6,190 nucleotides of DNA from an uncultured Treponema sp. (GCA_905236315.1 CAJOPO010000017.1:1-6190), one strand, 5' to 3'. Counted from the stretch's first letter, positions 1 through 5,894 are shown. Numbers and translations are program-made. Notes: generated by a model from the sequence alone, not told the origin.

Positions 1-193
1 AGGGCTAGCCCTCTACACGCCACATTCGCACGCTTGCTACGAATGTGTGTGGTTTGTAATTATTTACGTTTGCCGCTTACTCAGGCAACACGAACAGAGT
101 GTTTTTGTAATCCGCTATGCTCCTTTTCGCTGTTTTTAGGGAGTACAGTATAAAACTAATTTCCGTGCATTACAGATGCTAAAATGTTATAGC
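1..193. other. Non-coding left flank with small palindromes
   Basis: No convincing gene is present downstream of the ArsR-type regulator. The first 12 bases form a perfect palindrome (AGGGCTAGCCCT), and a hairpin follows at 21-47. Weaker pairings are TTGCC/GGCAA (70-74 with 84-88) and AACAC/GTGTT (87-91 with 99-103); the second is followed by further T residues on the plus strand and could be a weak terminator for a plus-strand gene left of the window. No clear intrinsic terminator is seen for the minus-strand regulator ending at 194; only a 4-bp GCTA/TAGC pairing lies near its stop. The patchwork of short palindromes resembles dispersed intergenic repeats, but copy number cannot be judged from one window. 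Confidence 0.4.
21..47. repeat. Inverted repeat (8-bp stem hairpin)
   Basis: CACATTCG (21-28) pairs perfectly with CGAATGTG (40-47) around an 11-nt loop, and partial pairing continues outside the stem. No U-tract follows directly on either strand, so it is not a standard terminator. It is more likely part of a palindromic intergenic repeat. Confidence 0.45.
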
Positions 194-1117
194 TTAAAAA
201 TAAGTGCGCAAAATTATGCCTTGGTCATAATTTCCGAATCCTTTTCCAAAAATATTCATTCCGCCCATGTGTTCTGCATCTGGCTTTACACCAACACGCA
301 CTCTTATAGAATGATGTTCTGGAATATGTAAATCAGAAAGAGTTACATTAGATATCTTTATTCCATCTATAAAACTACCTTCATCAGTAACGGCAAAATG
401 TTTTAAAAGCCCATATTGGCTTCCTTCTAGCTTCCACCAAGAAGGTGTATACTTTCCCCTATGGTCGCCAAAGTCACCAGGACTTACCCATGTTCCTATT
501 TCTGTCTTATTAATCCACATAGTAATATCAGATGGCCAGTTTACGTTAGTACCAGGCGTTTCTGAAGAAAGTTCCATGCTTATTTCTAACTTTGTAATAT
601 TCTTTTGTCCATACATAGTATTATTAGGAAACTTATATTCAACAGTACCAGAGCCACACCACAAAAGTCCAGCTTTCATACGCTCTGGATTTAAAAAGGA
701 ATCAGGAATATCTAGTAGACCAATTATTTTTTCTGTAGAACAAAGTCCACATGGCGCAGTTACTTGGCTATCTGTAAAAATACCTATGGGCATTTCTATA
801 TCAACATAATTTTTCTCTATACTTTGAACATCAGGAAACTGTATTATAAGCTCATGAAAAGAAGGATGGCATAGTTTTTGATTACCTTTTTTTGCCTTTA
901 CAGATTCCGTAGAAATTAAGCCAGCTTCTTCTAATATAGATATATGAGTAGCAACTGTGGATTGAGGCAGCTTTAAACTTTCTGAAATTTCATTTATATT
1001 GAGCGTTTTTTTACGAATCAGATTTAACATTTGAACACGTGGTTCAGAAGCAAGAGCCTTTAATTTATTAATTTCTTCAAGAGGATTTATTATAAGTGTT
1101 GCTTCAATATCTTCCAT
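194..1117 (-). CDS. ArsR-type winged-helix regulator with C-terminal putative sensor domain
   Basis: Predicted cytoplasmic transcriptional regulator of 307 residues. Residues about 13-85 form an ArsR-like winged helix: LKALASEPRVQMLNLI, then the helix-turn-helix INEISESLKLPQSTVATHIS, then a basic wing. The remaining 220 or so residues are a Trp- and Gly-rich, probably beta-sandwich domain with conserved-looking patches PGDFGDHRG (213-221), SWW (226-228), QYGLLKHFAVTDEGSF (234-249) and a C-terminal GKGFGNYDQGI. This two-part layout matches the uncharacterised ArsR-like regulators I recall as COG4189; the ligand is unknown to me. Cys123-x-x-Cys126, with Cys83 and Cys154, could bind metal or sense redox state, though a sugar-type ligand is equally possible. 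An in-frame ATG at 1156 would add 13 residues but has no Shine-Dalgarno; the ATG at 1117 has GGAG 8 nt upstream, so I chose it. The gene is monocistronic as far as visible, with its own strong promoter. Confidence 0.85.
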   Translation of the reverse strand: MEDIEATLIINPLEEINKLKALASEPRVQMLNLIRKKTLNINEISESLKLPQSTVATHISILEEAGLISTESVKAKKGNQKLCHPSFHELIIQFPDVQSIEKNYVDIEMPIGIFTDSQVTAPCGLCSTEKIIGLLDIPDSFLNPERMKAGLLWCGSGTVEYKFPNNTMYGQKNITKLEISMELSSETPGTNVNWPSDITMWINKTEIGTWVSPGDFGDHRGKYTPSWWKLEGSQYGLLKHFAVTDEGSFIDGIKISNVTLSDLHIPEHHSIRVRVGVKPDAEHMGGMNIFGKGFGNYDQGIILRTYF

Positions 1118-1125
1118 GTGCTTAA

Positions 1126-1129
1126 CTCC
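1126..1129 (-). promoter_or_regulatory. Ribosome binding site that decides the regulator start
   Basis: The minus strand reads GGAG followed by 8 nt and then the ATG at 1117. The alternative ATG at 1156 is preceded by an AT-rich stretch without any purine-rich site and lies only about 8 nt from the predicted transcript start. This favours the 307-residue product over the 320-residue one. Confidence 0.7.
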
Positions 1130-1134
1130 GTAAG

Positions 1135-1154
1135 GATTAATGAAATTATTAATC
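1135..1154. promoter_or_regulatory. Candidate operator: 7-6-7 inverted repeat in the regulator leader
   Basis: GATTAAT (1135-1141) and ATTAATC (1148-1154) are perfect inverted repeats separated by GAAATT, giving a 20-bp dyad. It lies about 10-30 nt downstream of the predicted transcript start, between the promoter and the chosen start codon. ArsR-family dimers typically bind AT-rich imperfect dyads near their own promoter, so autorepression is a reasonable inference. Short AT-only dyads also arise by chance. Confidence 0.4.
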
Positions 1155-1170
1155 ATCTTAAGTATTTTAA

Positions 1171-1199
1171 ATTATAACGGCTTTTGTTGATATTGTCCA
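1171..1199 (-). promoter_or_regulatory. Sigma-70 promoter of the ArsR-type regulator
   Basis: On the minus strand, TGGACA (1194-1199, 5 of 6 to consensus) is followed by a 17-nt spacer and a perfect TATAAT (1171-1176). The transcript should start near 1164, giving a leader of about 47 nt before the ATG at 1117. This is the best promoter match in the window. Confidence 0.75.
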
Positions 1200-1222
1200 G
1201 TTTTTTTTAAATAAAAAACTGG
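1197..1222 (-). terminator. Hairpin after the acylation operon, possible terminator
   Basis: CCAGTTTTTT (1197-1206) pairs perfectly with AAAAAACTGG (1213-1222), a 10-bp stem with a 6-nt loop. It lies about 60 nt beyond the stop of the SGNH-like gene and before the next gene on the same strand, where the operon transcript would be expected to end. The only U-rich stretches are inside the stem and none follows it, so termination is not certain. Its left arm overlaps the -35 box of the downstream regulator. Confidence 0.45.
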
Positions 1223-1280
1223 CAAGGTAAGAAGTAAACAGTGAAATATAATTTATGAGTTTTCTAATGCAATCACTTTT

Positions 1281-2390
1281 TTATTTACAATTAACCATAT
1301 TCACAGACGAACGTTCAACTGATTCTATTATAAGCAAATCTGGCTTATACTGCAAAACATACTCTTTATCATTATCAGTAAAATGATTCCATCTATACTC
1401 TGCTTCAGAAAACAAAGGAGACGTAAAGGGTTCCAGAGCACTGAAAAAAGAATCTCTATAGATTAAAGCTCGTGGAAGAGATTTATCCGCTCCTATTGTA
1501 TGAACACCTTTACGGTCTTCGTTTTGTAAGTATGTATAATAATCTGAATTTTGTTTTGTAGCAGGTAAAAGCACAGGCAAAGTGGAAGGACTTTGACTAA
1601 TGCGCAACATTGGAAGAATATCTCCTGAAGTCATACTGTAGCCAATTTCTGTTCTATATTCAATCTCAGGAAAGTTTACATTAGAAAAAATCTTTTGTAT
1701 TTCTTGTTTTAATTCCTTAAATTCAATATAGGCACCTACAGGATTCCAATGTGTATCAGTTTCGTAATACAAGGGATAATCAAAATTAGCTTTTTCCTTA
1801 AGTATTGCATCACGAGAGAATACATAGTTTGCTCCTGCTTCCTTAAAAACCTGAATCATCTGGTCAGCTCTCGTTATTCCTTCTGGTCGGGGGATAATAT
1901 AGTTTTCTGCATATATATCATGTTTATTTGGGCAGATTAAAAATATCACAGGGATATTATTATCCTTACACCAAGTAAGTGTGTTTACAACGTTTTGCTT
2001 AAAACTTTGTAATTGCTCTTCATTTAGCAGATTTGTTTTATTAAAATCAGATAGATTATCCCCATCGCCTTTATAGATATAGAAGTACCAGCCGTTTTTA
2101 CCGCTTAATGCTTTATCATTCACAAGTACAGAGCTAGAATGAAGTATTGTATTTAATTCATGATTTAAAGAAATTAGGTTTTGCCTGCCACCAAATCTGT
2201 CTGTAAAATAAGTATCGTATTCAGAAAAAATGTTCTTATTTATTCTGTTATCTTTTATGAGATAAGGTCTTAGTGCAAGGGCACGATTTTCTTTTTTTGA
2301 AACAGTGCCAGTTTTATTAAAGCAGACAATAGGAATAACAAGTACAAAAAAGCAAAGAATTATAAATATAAGTTGAATTTTATTTTTCAT
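1281..2390 (-). CDS. Membrane-anchored SGNH-hydrolase-like acyltransferase partner (AlgJ/AlgX/DHHW type)
   Basis: 369 residues, near the usual size for the DHHW/AlgJ-type proteins encoded beside MBOAT genes. Residues 4-23 form one hydrophobic segment (signal anchor), placing the rest outside the cytoplasmic membrane. Family marks, in order, are ENRAL (34-38), FSEYDTYFTDRFGGR (55-69), the GKNGWYFY segment (97-104), the Asp-x-His block DTHWNPVGAY (212-221, with Asp212 and His214), YRDSFF (311-316, with Ser314 as presumed nucleophile), YRWNHF (332-337) and the closing PDLLIIESVER (350-360). Ser314, Asp212 and His214 would make a complete SGNH-type triad. By analogy with AlgI-AlgJ/AlgX and PatB, the MBOAT partner exports an acyl (usually acetyl) group and this protein transfers it to a polysaccharide; the actual substrate is unknown. 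It starts 2 nt after the MBOAT stop and has only a weak AGG at 2399-2401, so translational coupling is likely. Pairing with the neighbouring MBOAT gene makes the assignment firm at family level. Confidence 0.88.
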   Translation of the reverse strand: MKNKIQLIFIILCFFVLVIPIVCFNKTGTVSKKENRALALRPYLIKDNRINKNIFSEYDTYFTDRFGGRQNLISLNHELNTILHSSSVLVNDKALSGKNGWYFYIYKGDGDNLSDFNKTNLLNEEQLQSFKQNVVNTLTWCKDNNIPVIFLICPNKHDIYAENYIIPRPEGITRADQMIQVFKEAGANYVFSRDAILKEKANFDYPLYYETDTHWNPVGAYIEFKELKQEIQKIFSNVNFPEIEYRTEIGYSMTSGDILPMLRISQSPSTLPVLLPATKQNSDYYTYLQNEDRKGVHTIGADKSLPRALIYRDSFFSALEPFTSPLFSEAEYRWNHFTDNDKEYVLQYKPDLLIIESVERSSVNMVNCK

Positions 2391-2392
2391 AA

Positions 2393-3859
2393 TTAAAACC
2401 TAAAGTAAATAAAGGGATTATAAGAATTGTCTGCAAGATTTGCATAACACAAAATAAAAAGGCAGATTAAGGCAATGTATTTTATGCCAAGCGCAATGTT
2501 TTCGCACGACTGCTTTACTATAAATTTTGAGGCAAAATATCTTTTTAAAGAACGCCACCATGGAAAGCAGAAAAGGATTCCTATTGCACTAAGGATATAA
2601 AACTTTGTGTCTATATTTAAAAGCAATATTTCGTTTATCACAAGGGGATGAAAATCTCCCCAAAGTGTACTGTAATTTATGCCGAACATTTTTAATACCA
2701 TTTTCACGCTTCGTATAGTTCCGTTTCTAAATAGCACCCACAAAAATAGTATAAAAATCAGCGTTATTATCCTATGTAAAACAGCAAGGGGCATTATCGC
2801 CTTTCTTTCTTTTTTATTATTGAATAAGCGTTCTATTGTCATAAGAGTTCCGTGTAGCAACCCCCAGATGATAAAATTAAACGCCGCTCCATGCCACAAG
2901 CCTGTAATAAAGAAAACTATATATCGGTTTAGGATAGTTCGCACTTTGCCTTTGCGATTACCACCTAGCGGAATATAAAGGTAGTCCCTAAAGAAATTCG
3001 TAAGGGAGATGTGCCACCTTTTCCAAAAGTCAGTAATAGAAGAAGCTGCATAGGGATAGTTAAAGTTTTCTTGCAGATTAAAGCCGAACATTCTAGCAAG
3101 CCCTATAGCCATGTCTGAATAGCCTGAAAAGTCATAATAAATCTGCAAAGTATAAGCAAAAGCCGCTATCCATGCGGCATAGCTACCATAAGTAAAAAAG
3201 TCAGCCCCATATATTCTGTCACAGACAAGGGCAAAGGAATTTGCAAGTAAAACCTTTTTGCTAAGCCCTACAATAAAACGCTCCGCCCCTTGTGCAAAAA
3301 GACTAAGATTTTCACCTCTGTTTTCAATCTGCTCGTTTATGTCGTGGTAGCGCACTATAGGACCTGCTATCAGCTGAGGAAAAAAGGTTATATAAAGGGC
3401 AAGGTTCAAGAGGTTCTTTTGTGATAGTTCGCTTTTTCTGTATACGTCAACAAGGTAGGAAATCTCTTGGAAAGTATAAAAAGAAATGCCTATCGGCATA
3501 ATAAGATTTATGTCATTTAAAGCTTTTATATGCAGGGAATTTAAAATGCGGTTAATAATGCCACAGCTAAAGCCTAAGTATTTAAATATAAACAAAATGC
3601 CAATATTTATAAATATTCCGAGAGCAAGCAAGAGCTTTCTATTTGCGTTTTCTTTCTCTCCCAGCCTTAATCCTATGTTATAGTTAAAAACTATAGACGC
3701 TATCATAAGAAAGATGAATTTTGGCTCTCCCCAAGCGTAAAAGAGCAATGAGGCAAAAAGCAAAACACAATTCTTATAAATTCTATTTGGTAGTGCGTAG
3801 TAAAACACTAATGTGCAAGGCAGAAAAAACACCAAAAATGTAATAGAAGAAAATAACAT
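2393..3859 (-). CDS. MBOAT membrane-bound O-acyltransferase (AlgI/PatB family)
   Basis: Polytopic inner-membrane O-acyltransferase of 488 residues, full length for the AlgI family and mostly hydrophobic (around 10-12 likely membrane segments). Diagnostic motifs are the family-typical N-terminus MLFSSITFLVFFLP, MPIGISFYTFQ (121-131), FFPQLIAGPIVR (159-170), YYDFSGYSDMAIG (241-253), DFWKRWHISLTNFFRDY (277-293) with His283, IPLGGNRKG (296-304), and GLWHGA (320-325) with the catalytic His323. WVLFR (374-378) and an aromatic C-terminus FIYFRF are also typical. It probably passes acetyl or another acyl group across the membrane to the SGNH-like protein encoded 2 nt downstream. The N-terminus matches the family from residue 1, so the ATG at 3859 is firm although no Shine-Dalgarno precedes it. 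The upstream promoter would give an almost leaderless mRNA. It is divergent from an XRE regulator. The glycan acceptor cannot be told from this window. Confidence 0.93.
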   Translation of the reverse strand: MLFSSITFLVFFLPCTLVFYYALPNRIYKNCVLLFASLLFYAWGEPKFIFLMIASIVFNYNIGLRLGEKENANRKLLLALGIFINIGILFIFKYLGFSCGIINRILNSLHIKALNDINLIMPIGISFYTFQEISYLVDVYRKSELSQKNLLNLALYITFFPQLIAGPIVRYHDINEQIENRGENLSLFAQGAERFIVGLSKKVLLANSFALVCDRIYGADFFTYGSYAAWIAAFAYTLQIYYDFSGYSDMAIGLARMFGFNLQENFNYPYAASSITDFWKRWHISLTNFFRDYLYIPLGGNRKGKVRTILNRYIVFFITGLWHGAAFNFIIWGLLHGTLMTIERLFNNKKERKAIMPLAVLHRIITLIFILFLWVLFRNGTIRSVKMVLKMFGINYSTLWGDFHPLVINEILLLNIDTKFYILSAIGILFCFPWWRSLKRYFASKFIVKQSCENIALGIKYIALICLFILCYANLADNSYNPFIYFRF

Positions 3860-3872
3860 ATCAAAACTAATA
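3856..3872 (+). repeat. Direct repeat copy 1, over the MBOAT start
   Basis: ACATATCAAAACTAATA matches copy 2 (3914-3930) at 15 of 17 positions, in the same orientation, 58 bp apart. This copy covers the complement of the MBOAT start codon (3857-3859) and part of the predicted -10 box. That is a good position for a repressor of that gene. Confidence 0.6.
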
Positions 3873-3897
3873 TACTATAAGACTACTAAAAAGACAA
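3869..3897 (-). promoter_or_regulatory. Sigma-70 promoter of the MBOAT-SGNH operon
   Basis: On the minus strand, TTGTCT (3892-3897, 4 of 6) is followed by an exact 17-nt spacer and TATATT (3869-3874, 5 of 6). Transcription would begin about 7 nt downstream, within one to three bases of the ATG at 3859. The mRNA would then be leaderless or nearly so, consistent with the absence of a Shine-Dalgarno. Confidence 0.5.
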
Positions 3898-3913
3898 GTT
3901 ATAAGTAAACAAA

Positions 3914-3930
3914 ACATATCAAAATTAGTA
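3914..3930 (+). repeat. Direct repeat copy 2, just before the XRE start
   Basis: ACATATCAAAATTAGTA is the second copy of the repeat at 3856-3872 and ends 3 nt before the XRE start codon. Its tail (TTAGTAGT, 3925-3932) is also the inverted complement of ACTACTAA at 3882-3889, adding dyad symmetry to the intergenic region. Together these are candidate binding sites for the XRE protein. Confidence 0.6.
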
Positions 3931-3932
3931 GT

Positions 3933-4292
3933 ATGGAAAATGAGCCAACACCATTAGAAAGAACGGTTATAGATAATATCAGAAGAATTAGACAAGAAAA
4001 GGGCATTACTCAGCTTAGACTATCTATATTTTGTGGAACGTCCGCTAGCTACATTGGACTAATGGAAACATATAAAAACATACCCAAACTTTCTACCATA
4101 GAGCGCATTGCGGATGCATTAAATGTGCCTGTAATAGAACTATTCACTGCGCCAGCTGTAAAAGAGGAAAACGAACAAGCAGAGGAAACAAAAACAGAAC
4201 ATAAAAAGAAAGAACAGGTGAGAAAGCAAATAAAAAAGGAAATTTTAATGCAACTAAGTAATAATTTAGATGATATTCTACAATTAATTTAA
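3933..4292 (+). CDS. XRE-family helix-turn-helix transcriptional regulator
   Basis: Small predicted DNA-binding protein of 119 residues. A Cro/C1-type HTH spans about residues 11-72: TVIDNIRRIRQEKGITQ, then LRLSIFCGTSASYIGLME (the recognition region), then PKLSTIERIADALNVPVIELF. A highly charged Glu/Lys linker follows (about 77-104), then a short helix, ILMQLSNNLDDILQLI, which could mediate dimerisation. The in-frame stop TAA at 3906-3908 and lack of other starts make the ATG at 3933 the only reasonable start; it has no Shine-Dalgarno and I see no good -35/-10 pair for it. The gene is divergent from the MBOAT operon across 73 bp holding the two direct repeats, so it probably regulates itself and perhaps the acyltransferase genes. 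No peptidase or toxin partner is adjacent, and it is not part of a visible prophage or toxin-antitoxin pair. Ligand and targets are unknown. Confidence 0.85.
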   Translation: MENEPTPLERTVIDNIRRIRQEKGITQLRLSIFCGTSASYIGLMETYKNIPKLSTIERIADALNVPVIELFTAPAVKEENEQAEETKTEHKKKEQVRKQIKKEILMQLSNNLDDILQLI

Positions 4293-4322
4293 ATAATTTT
4301 TACCCAAACAATATGCCCATAA

Positions 4323-4356
4323 TGTTCGGAATGATATAAGCTAACCACTCCGAACA
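4323..4356. terminator. Hairpin between convergent genes, possible bidirectional terminator
   Basis: TGTTCGGA (4323-4330) pairs perfectly with TCCGAACA (4349-4356) around an 18-nt loop, in the 99-bp gap between the convergent XRE and P83/100 genes. Its position fits a shared terminator. Neither strand has a clean U-tract after the stem and the loop is long, so it could instead be a dyad binding site. Confidence 0.35.
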
Positions 4357-4391
4357 CATTTCTAAGGCTAAACTATAGCATACATTTTATA

Positions 4392-5855
4392 TCACCAAAT
4401 AGTTTGTAAACTATTTATATTAAGCAAACGAGGATTACCTTTAGTGTCTGTAACTAAAAGCCCCTTTGAAGTTATATTTAAAGGAGTTGATGCCTTTACT
4501 GCAAGTTCACTTTTTGCCTTTAATTCAAGATTTTGGTCATATAACGCTAAGTAAGAATTAGAAGCAGACTGAATAACCACATAAAAATCATTATTATATT
4601 GCAATACCTGTGTGCCGTCCGCTAGAGCCTCTTCCGTTTCTTTACAAATCTCTAGTTGGTCTGGGTCTATAAGGCATAATTTTATAGCAGATTTACCTGA
4701 GTTTGCCCCGCAAACAGCCACATATAATAGAGGAAAGTTTACTGTAGAACCATCTTCTTGAATAATGTTTACATTAGAAATAGAAAATAAGCCTTTGCTA
4801 CGTATCTGCTTTATGGGAGAAGTTTTTATTATAATGCCTGTTGCATTATCTATAACAACAAGGCTAAAAAGTCCTCCATTATTTGGACCTACTAAAACTG
4901 TAACATAGTCATCATTTTTTTCTGTAGATGTAGGAGTTATATTTTCTTTATCGTGTTCAATGCTTTGGCGTTCATTGTGCGCTTCTGCTTTTTTGCGGTC
5001 TGCAATCTGTTGCTGCTCTGCAGCGACCTTACCAGATTGTTCTGCCTGCTGTTTTTCTTTAGTCGCTTGCTCTTTATCGGGGGCATTTTTAGCACTTGCT
5101 TTATGCTCAGAAGCATCTTTTTGTGCAGAATTAGCCTTTGCCGCTGCGTCTTTTGACTCTCGTTCTTTTATTTCTGCCATCTTTTCGCGAACTTCAGTTC
5201 CCTTATCATCTTCTTTTTTTAGTGCTTCTATAACTTGCTCATCACTTATAACAGAGGTTTCTACAGAAGAAGCCTCTCCTGCAAGAGGTATTACAATCTG
5301 TGTGTTACCAGCCCATTCTTCCCAATTTAGAGAAAGCCCCACACTCTCTTGTGTTAGGTTATCTAAAACTTGAGTTTTATATTTTTGCGAAAATACATCT
5401 ATTTGATTTCGGTATACGGCATTATATACAGTTACAAACACAGAAATGGTTTCTGCATCGCTTACATCATAGCCATAAGCGGCTTGCAAGTAACCGCTTA
5501 TGATGCGCCTTAAATTGCGAATATGGTCAACCCCTGCATTTGCATTTAATACAAGGATATCAGCATCAAGACCTTCTGTATTTTCTGTGTCTACAATATG
5601 GATTAATGTATACTTACCTTCTGGGCGAGCGATGACAGAAGAATTAACATCTTGAGCCACAATCGTTCCCAAATCTATTCCTATGCCTGTAATAGCGTTG
5701 GCACTTTCTATAACAGCATGGGGACCACTATAATTTTCAAATACAATAGAATCTGCTGTTCCAGAATTTTGAAGTTCTTCCTTGCTTACATCTACAGCAA
5801 AAACGTTAAATACCAAGCAGATAGATAGCAAAAAACTCCATATATACTTTTTCAT
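4392..5855 (-). CDS. P83/100-family secreted antigen (spirochaetal)
   Basis: Exported protein of 487 residues. The signal peptide is residues 1-20 with likely cleavage after VFA (18-20); no lipobox Cys is seen, so it is probably not a lipoprotein. The N-terminal domain (about 21-192) carries hallmarks shared with Borrelia P83/100 (BB_0744): NYSGPH (41-46), GIGIDLG (57-63), NLRRIISGYLQ (114-124), VYNAVYR (143-149) and EEWAGNTQIVIPL (179-191). A Lys/Glu/Ala/Gln-rich helical, probably coiled-coil segment follows (about 205-305). The C-terminal domain (about 316-487) is beta-rich with repeated hydrophobic strands and turns (LVVIDNATG, KLCLIDPDQ, LALYDQNLE, RLLNINSLQ), suggesting a propeller-like fold. 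The Borrelia protein is about 700 residues; the difference lies mainly in a shorter charged middle. Its molecular function is not established; Borrelia P83/100 is known as a serodiagnostic antigen. The start is set by AGGAG 5 nt upstream and by the signal peptide. A small AT hairpin (4397-4416) lies over the last codons. Confidence 0.92.
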   Translation of the reverse strand: MKKYIWSFLLSICLVFNVFAVDVSKEELQNSGTADSIVFENYSGPHAVIESANAITGIGIDLGTIVAQDVNSSVIARPEGKYTLIHIVDTENTEGLDADILVLNANAGVDHIRNLRRIISGYLQAAYGYDVSDAETISVFVTVYNAVYRNQIDVFSQKYKTQVLDNLTQESVGLSLNWEEWAGNTQIVIPLAGEASSVETSVISDEQVIEALKKEDDKGTEVREKMAEIKERESKDAAAKANSAQKDASEHKASAKNAPDKEQATKEKQQAEQSGKVAAEQQQIADRKKAEAHNERQSIEHDKENITPTSTEKNDDYVTVLVGPNNGGLFSLVVIDNATGIIIKTSPIKQIRSKGLFSISNVNIIQEDGSTVNFPLLYVAVCGANSGKSAIKLCLIDPDQLEICKETEEALADGTQVLQYNNDFYVVIQSASNSYLALYDQNLELKAKSELAVKASTPLNITSKGLLVTDTKGNPRLLNINSLQTIW

Positions 5856-5860
5856 ATAAA

Positions 5861-5865
5861 CTCCT
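5861..5865 (-). promoter_or_regulatory. Ribosome binding site of the P83/100 gene
   Basis: AGGAG on the minus strand, 5 nt before the ATG at 5855. It is the clearest Shine-Dalgarno in the window and contrasts with the two divergent genes around 3860-3932, which have none. Confidence 0.75.
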
Positions 5866-5894
5866 AAAATCCCCGCCTCTTTGTATTATAAAAT

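Noticed and set aside
576..809. Plus-strand 77-codon frame opposite the ArsR-type regulator
   Set aside because: It is an antisense shadow within a clearly coding minus-strand gene, without a ribosome binding site.
1118..1156. N-terminal 13-residue extension of the ArsR-type regulator
   Set aside because: The upstream ATG lacks a Shine-Dalgarno and lies about 8 nt from the predicted transcript start inside the dyad, while the ATG at 1117 has GGAG at good spacing.
2319..2390. Possible lipoprotein signal (Cys23) in the SGNH-like protein
   Set aside because: The residues before Cys23 are Pro-Ile-Val, which does not fit even a relaxed lipobox needing a small residue at -1. A plain signal anchor fits better.
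2679..2978. Plus-strand 99-codon frame opposite the MBOAT gene
   Set aside because: It is entirely antisense to a strongly conserved membrane protein and has no recognisable domain or start signals.
3914..3930. Promoter for the XRE gene within repeat copy 2 (TATCAA as -10)
   Set aside because: No -35 match occurs at 16-18 nt; AAGACA at 3891-3896 would need a 20-nt spacer. Too weak to annotate.
3933..4292. XRE gene as the antitoxin of a toxin-antitoxin pair or a phage repressor
   Set aside because: No small toxin-like gene overlaps or adjoins it, and no phage, integrase or attachment-site signs are present; its neighbours are ordinary chromosomal genes.
4397..4416. AAATAGTTT/AAACTATTT hairpin at the end of the P83/100 gene as a terminator
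   Set aside because: It lies inside the coding sequence, is AT-only with a 2-nt loop, and has no U-tract in the proper place.
4953..5373. Two overlapping plus-strand frames rich in Cys, Ser, Ala and Leu opposite the P83/100 gene
   Set aside because: They are antisense shadows of the Lys/Glu/Ala-rich coiled-coil segment, whose complement reads as Cys/Leu/Ser/Phe. They have no Shine-Dalgarno and no family resemblance.
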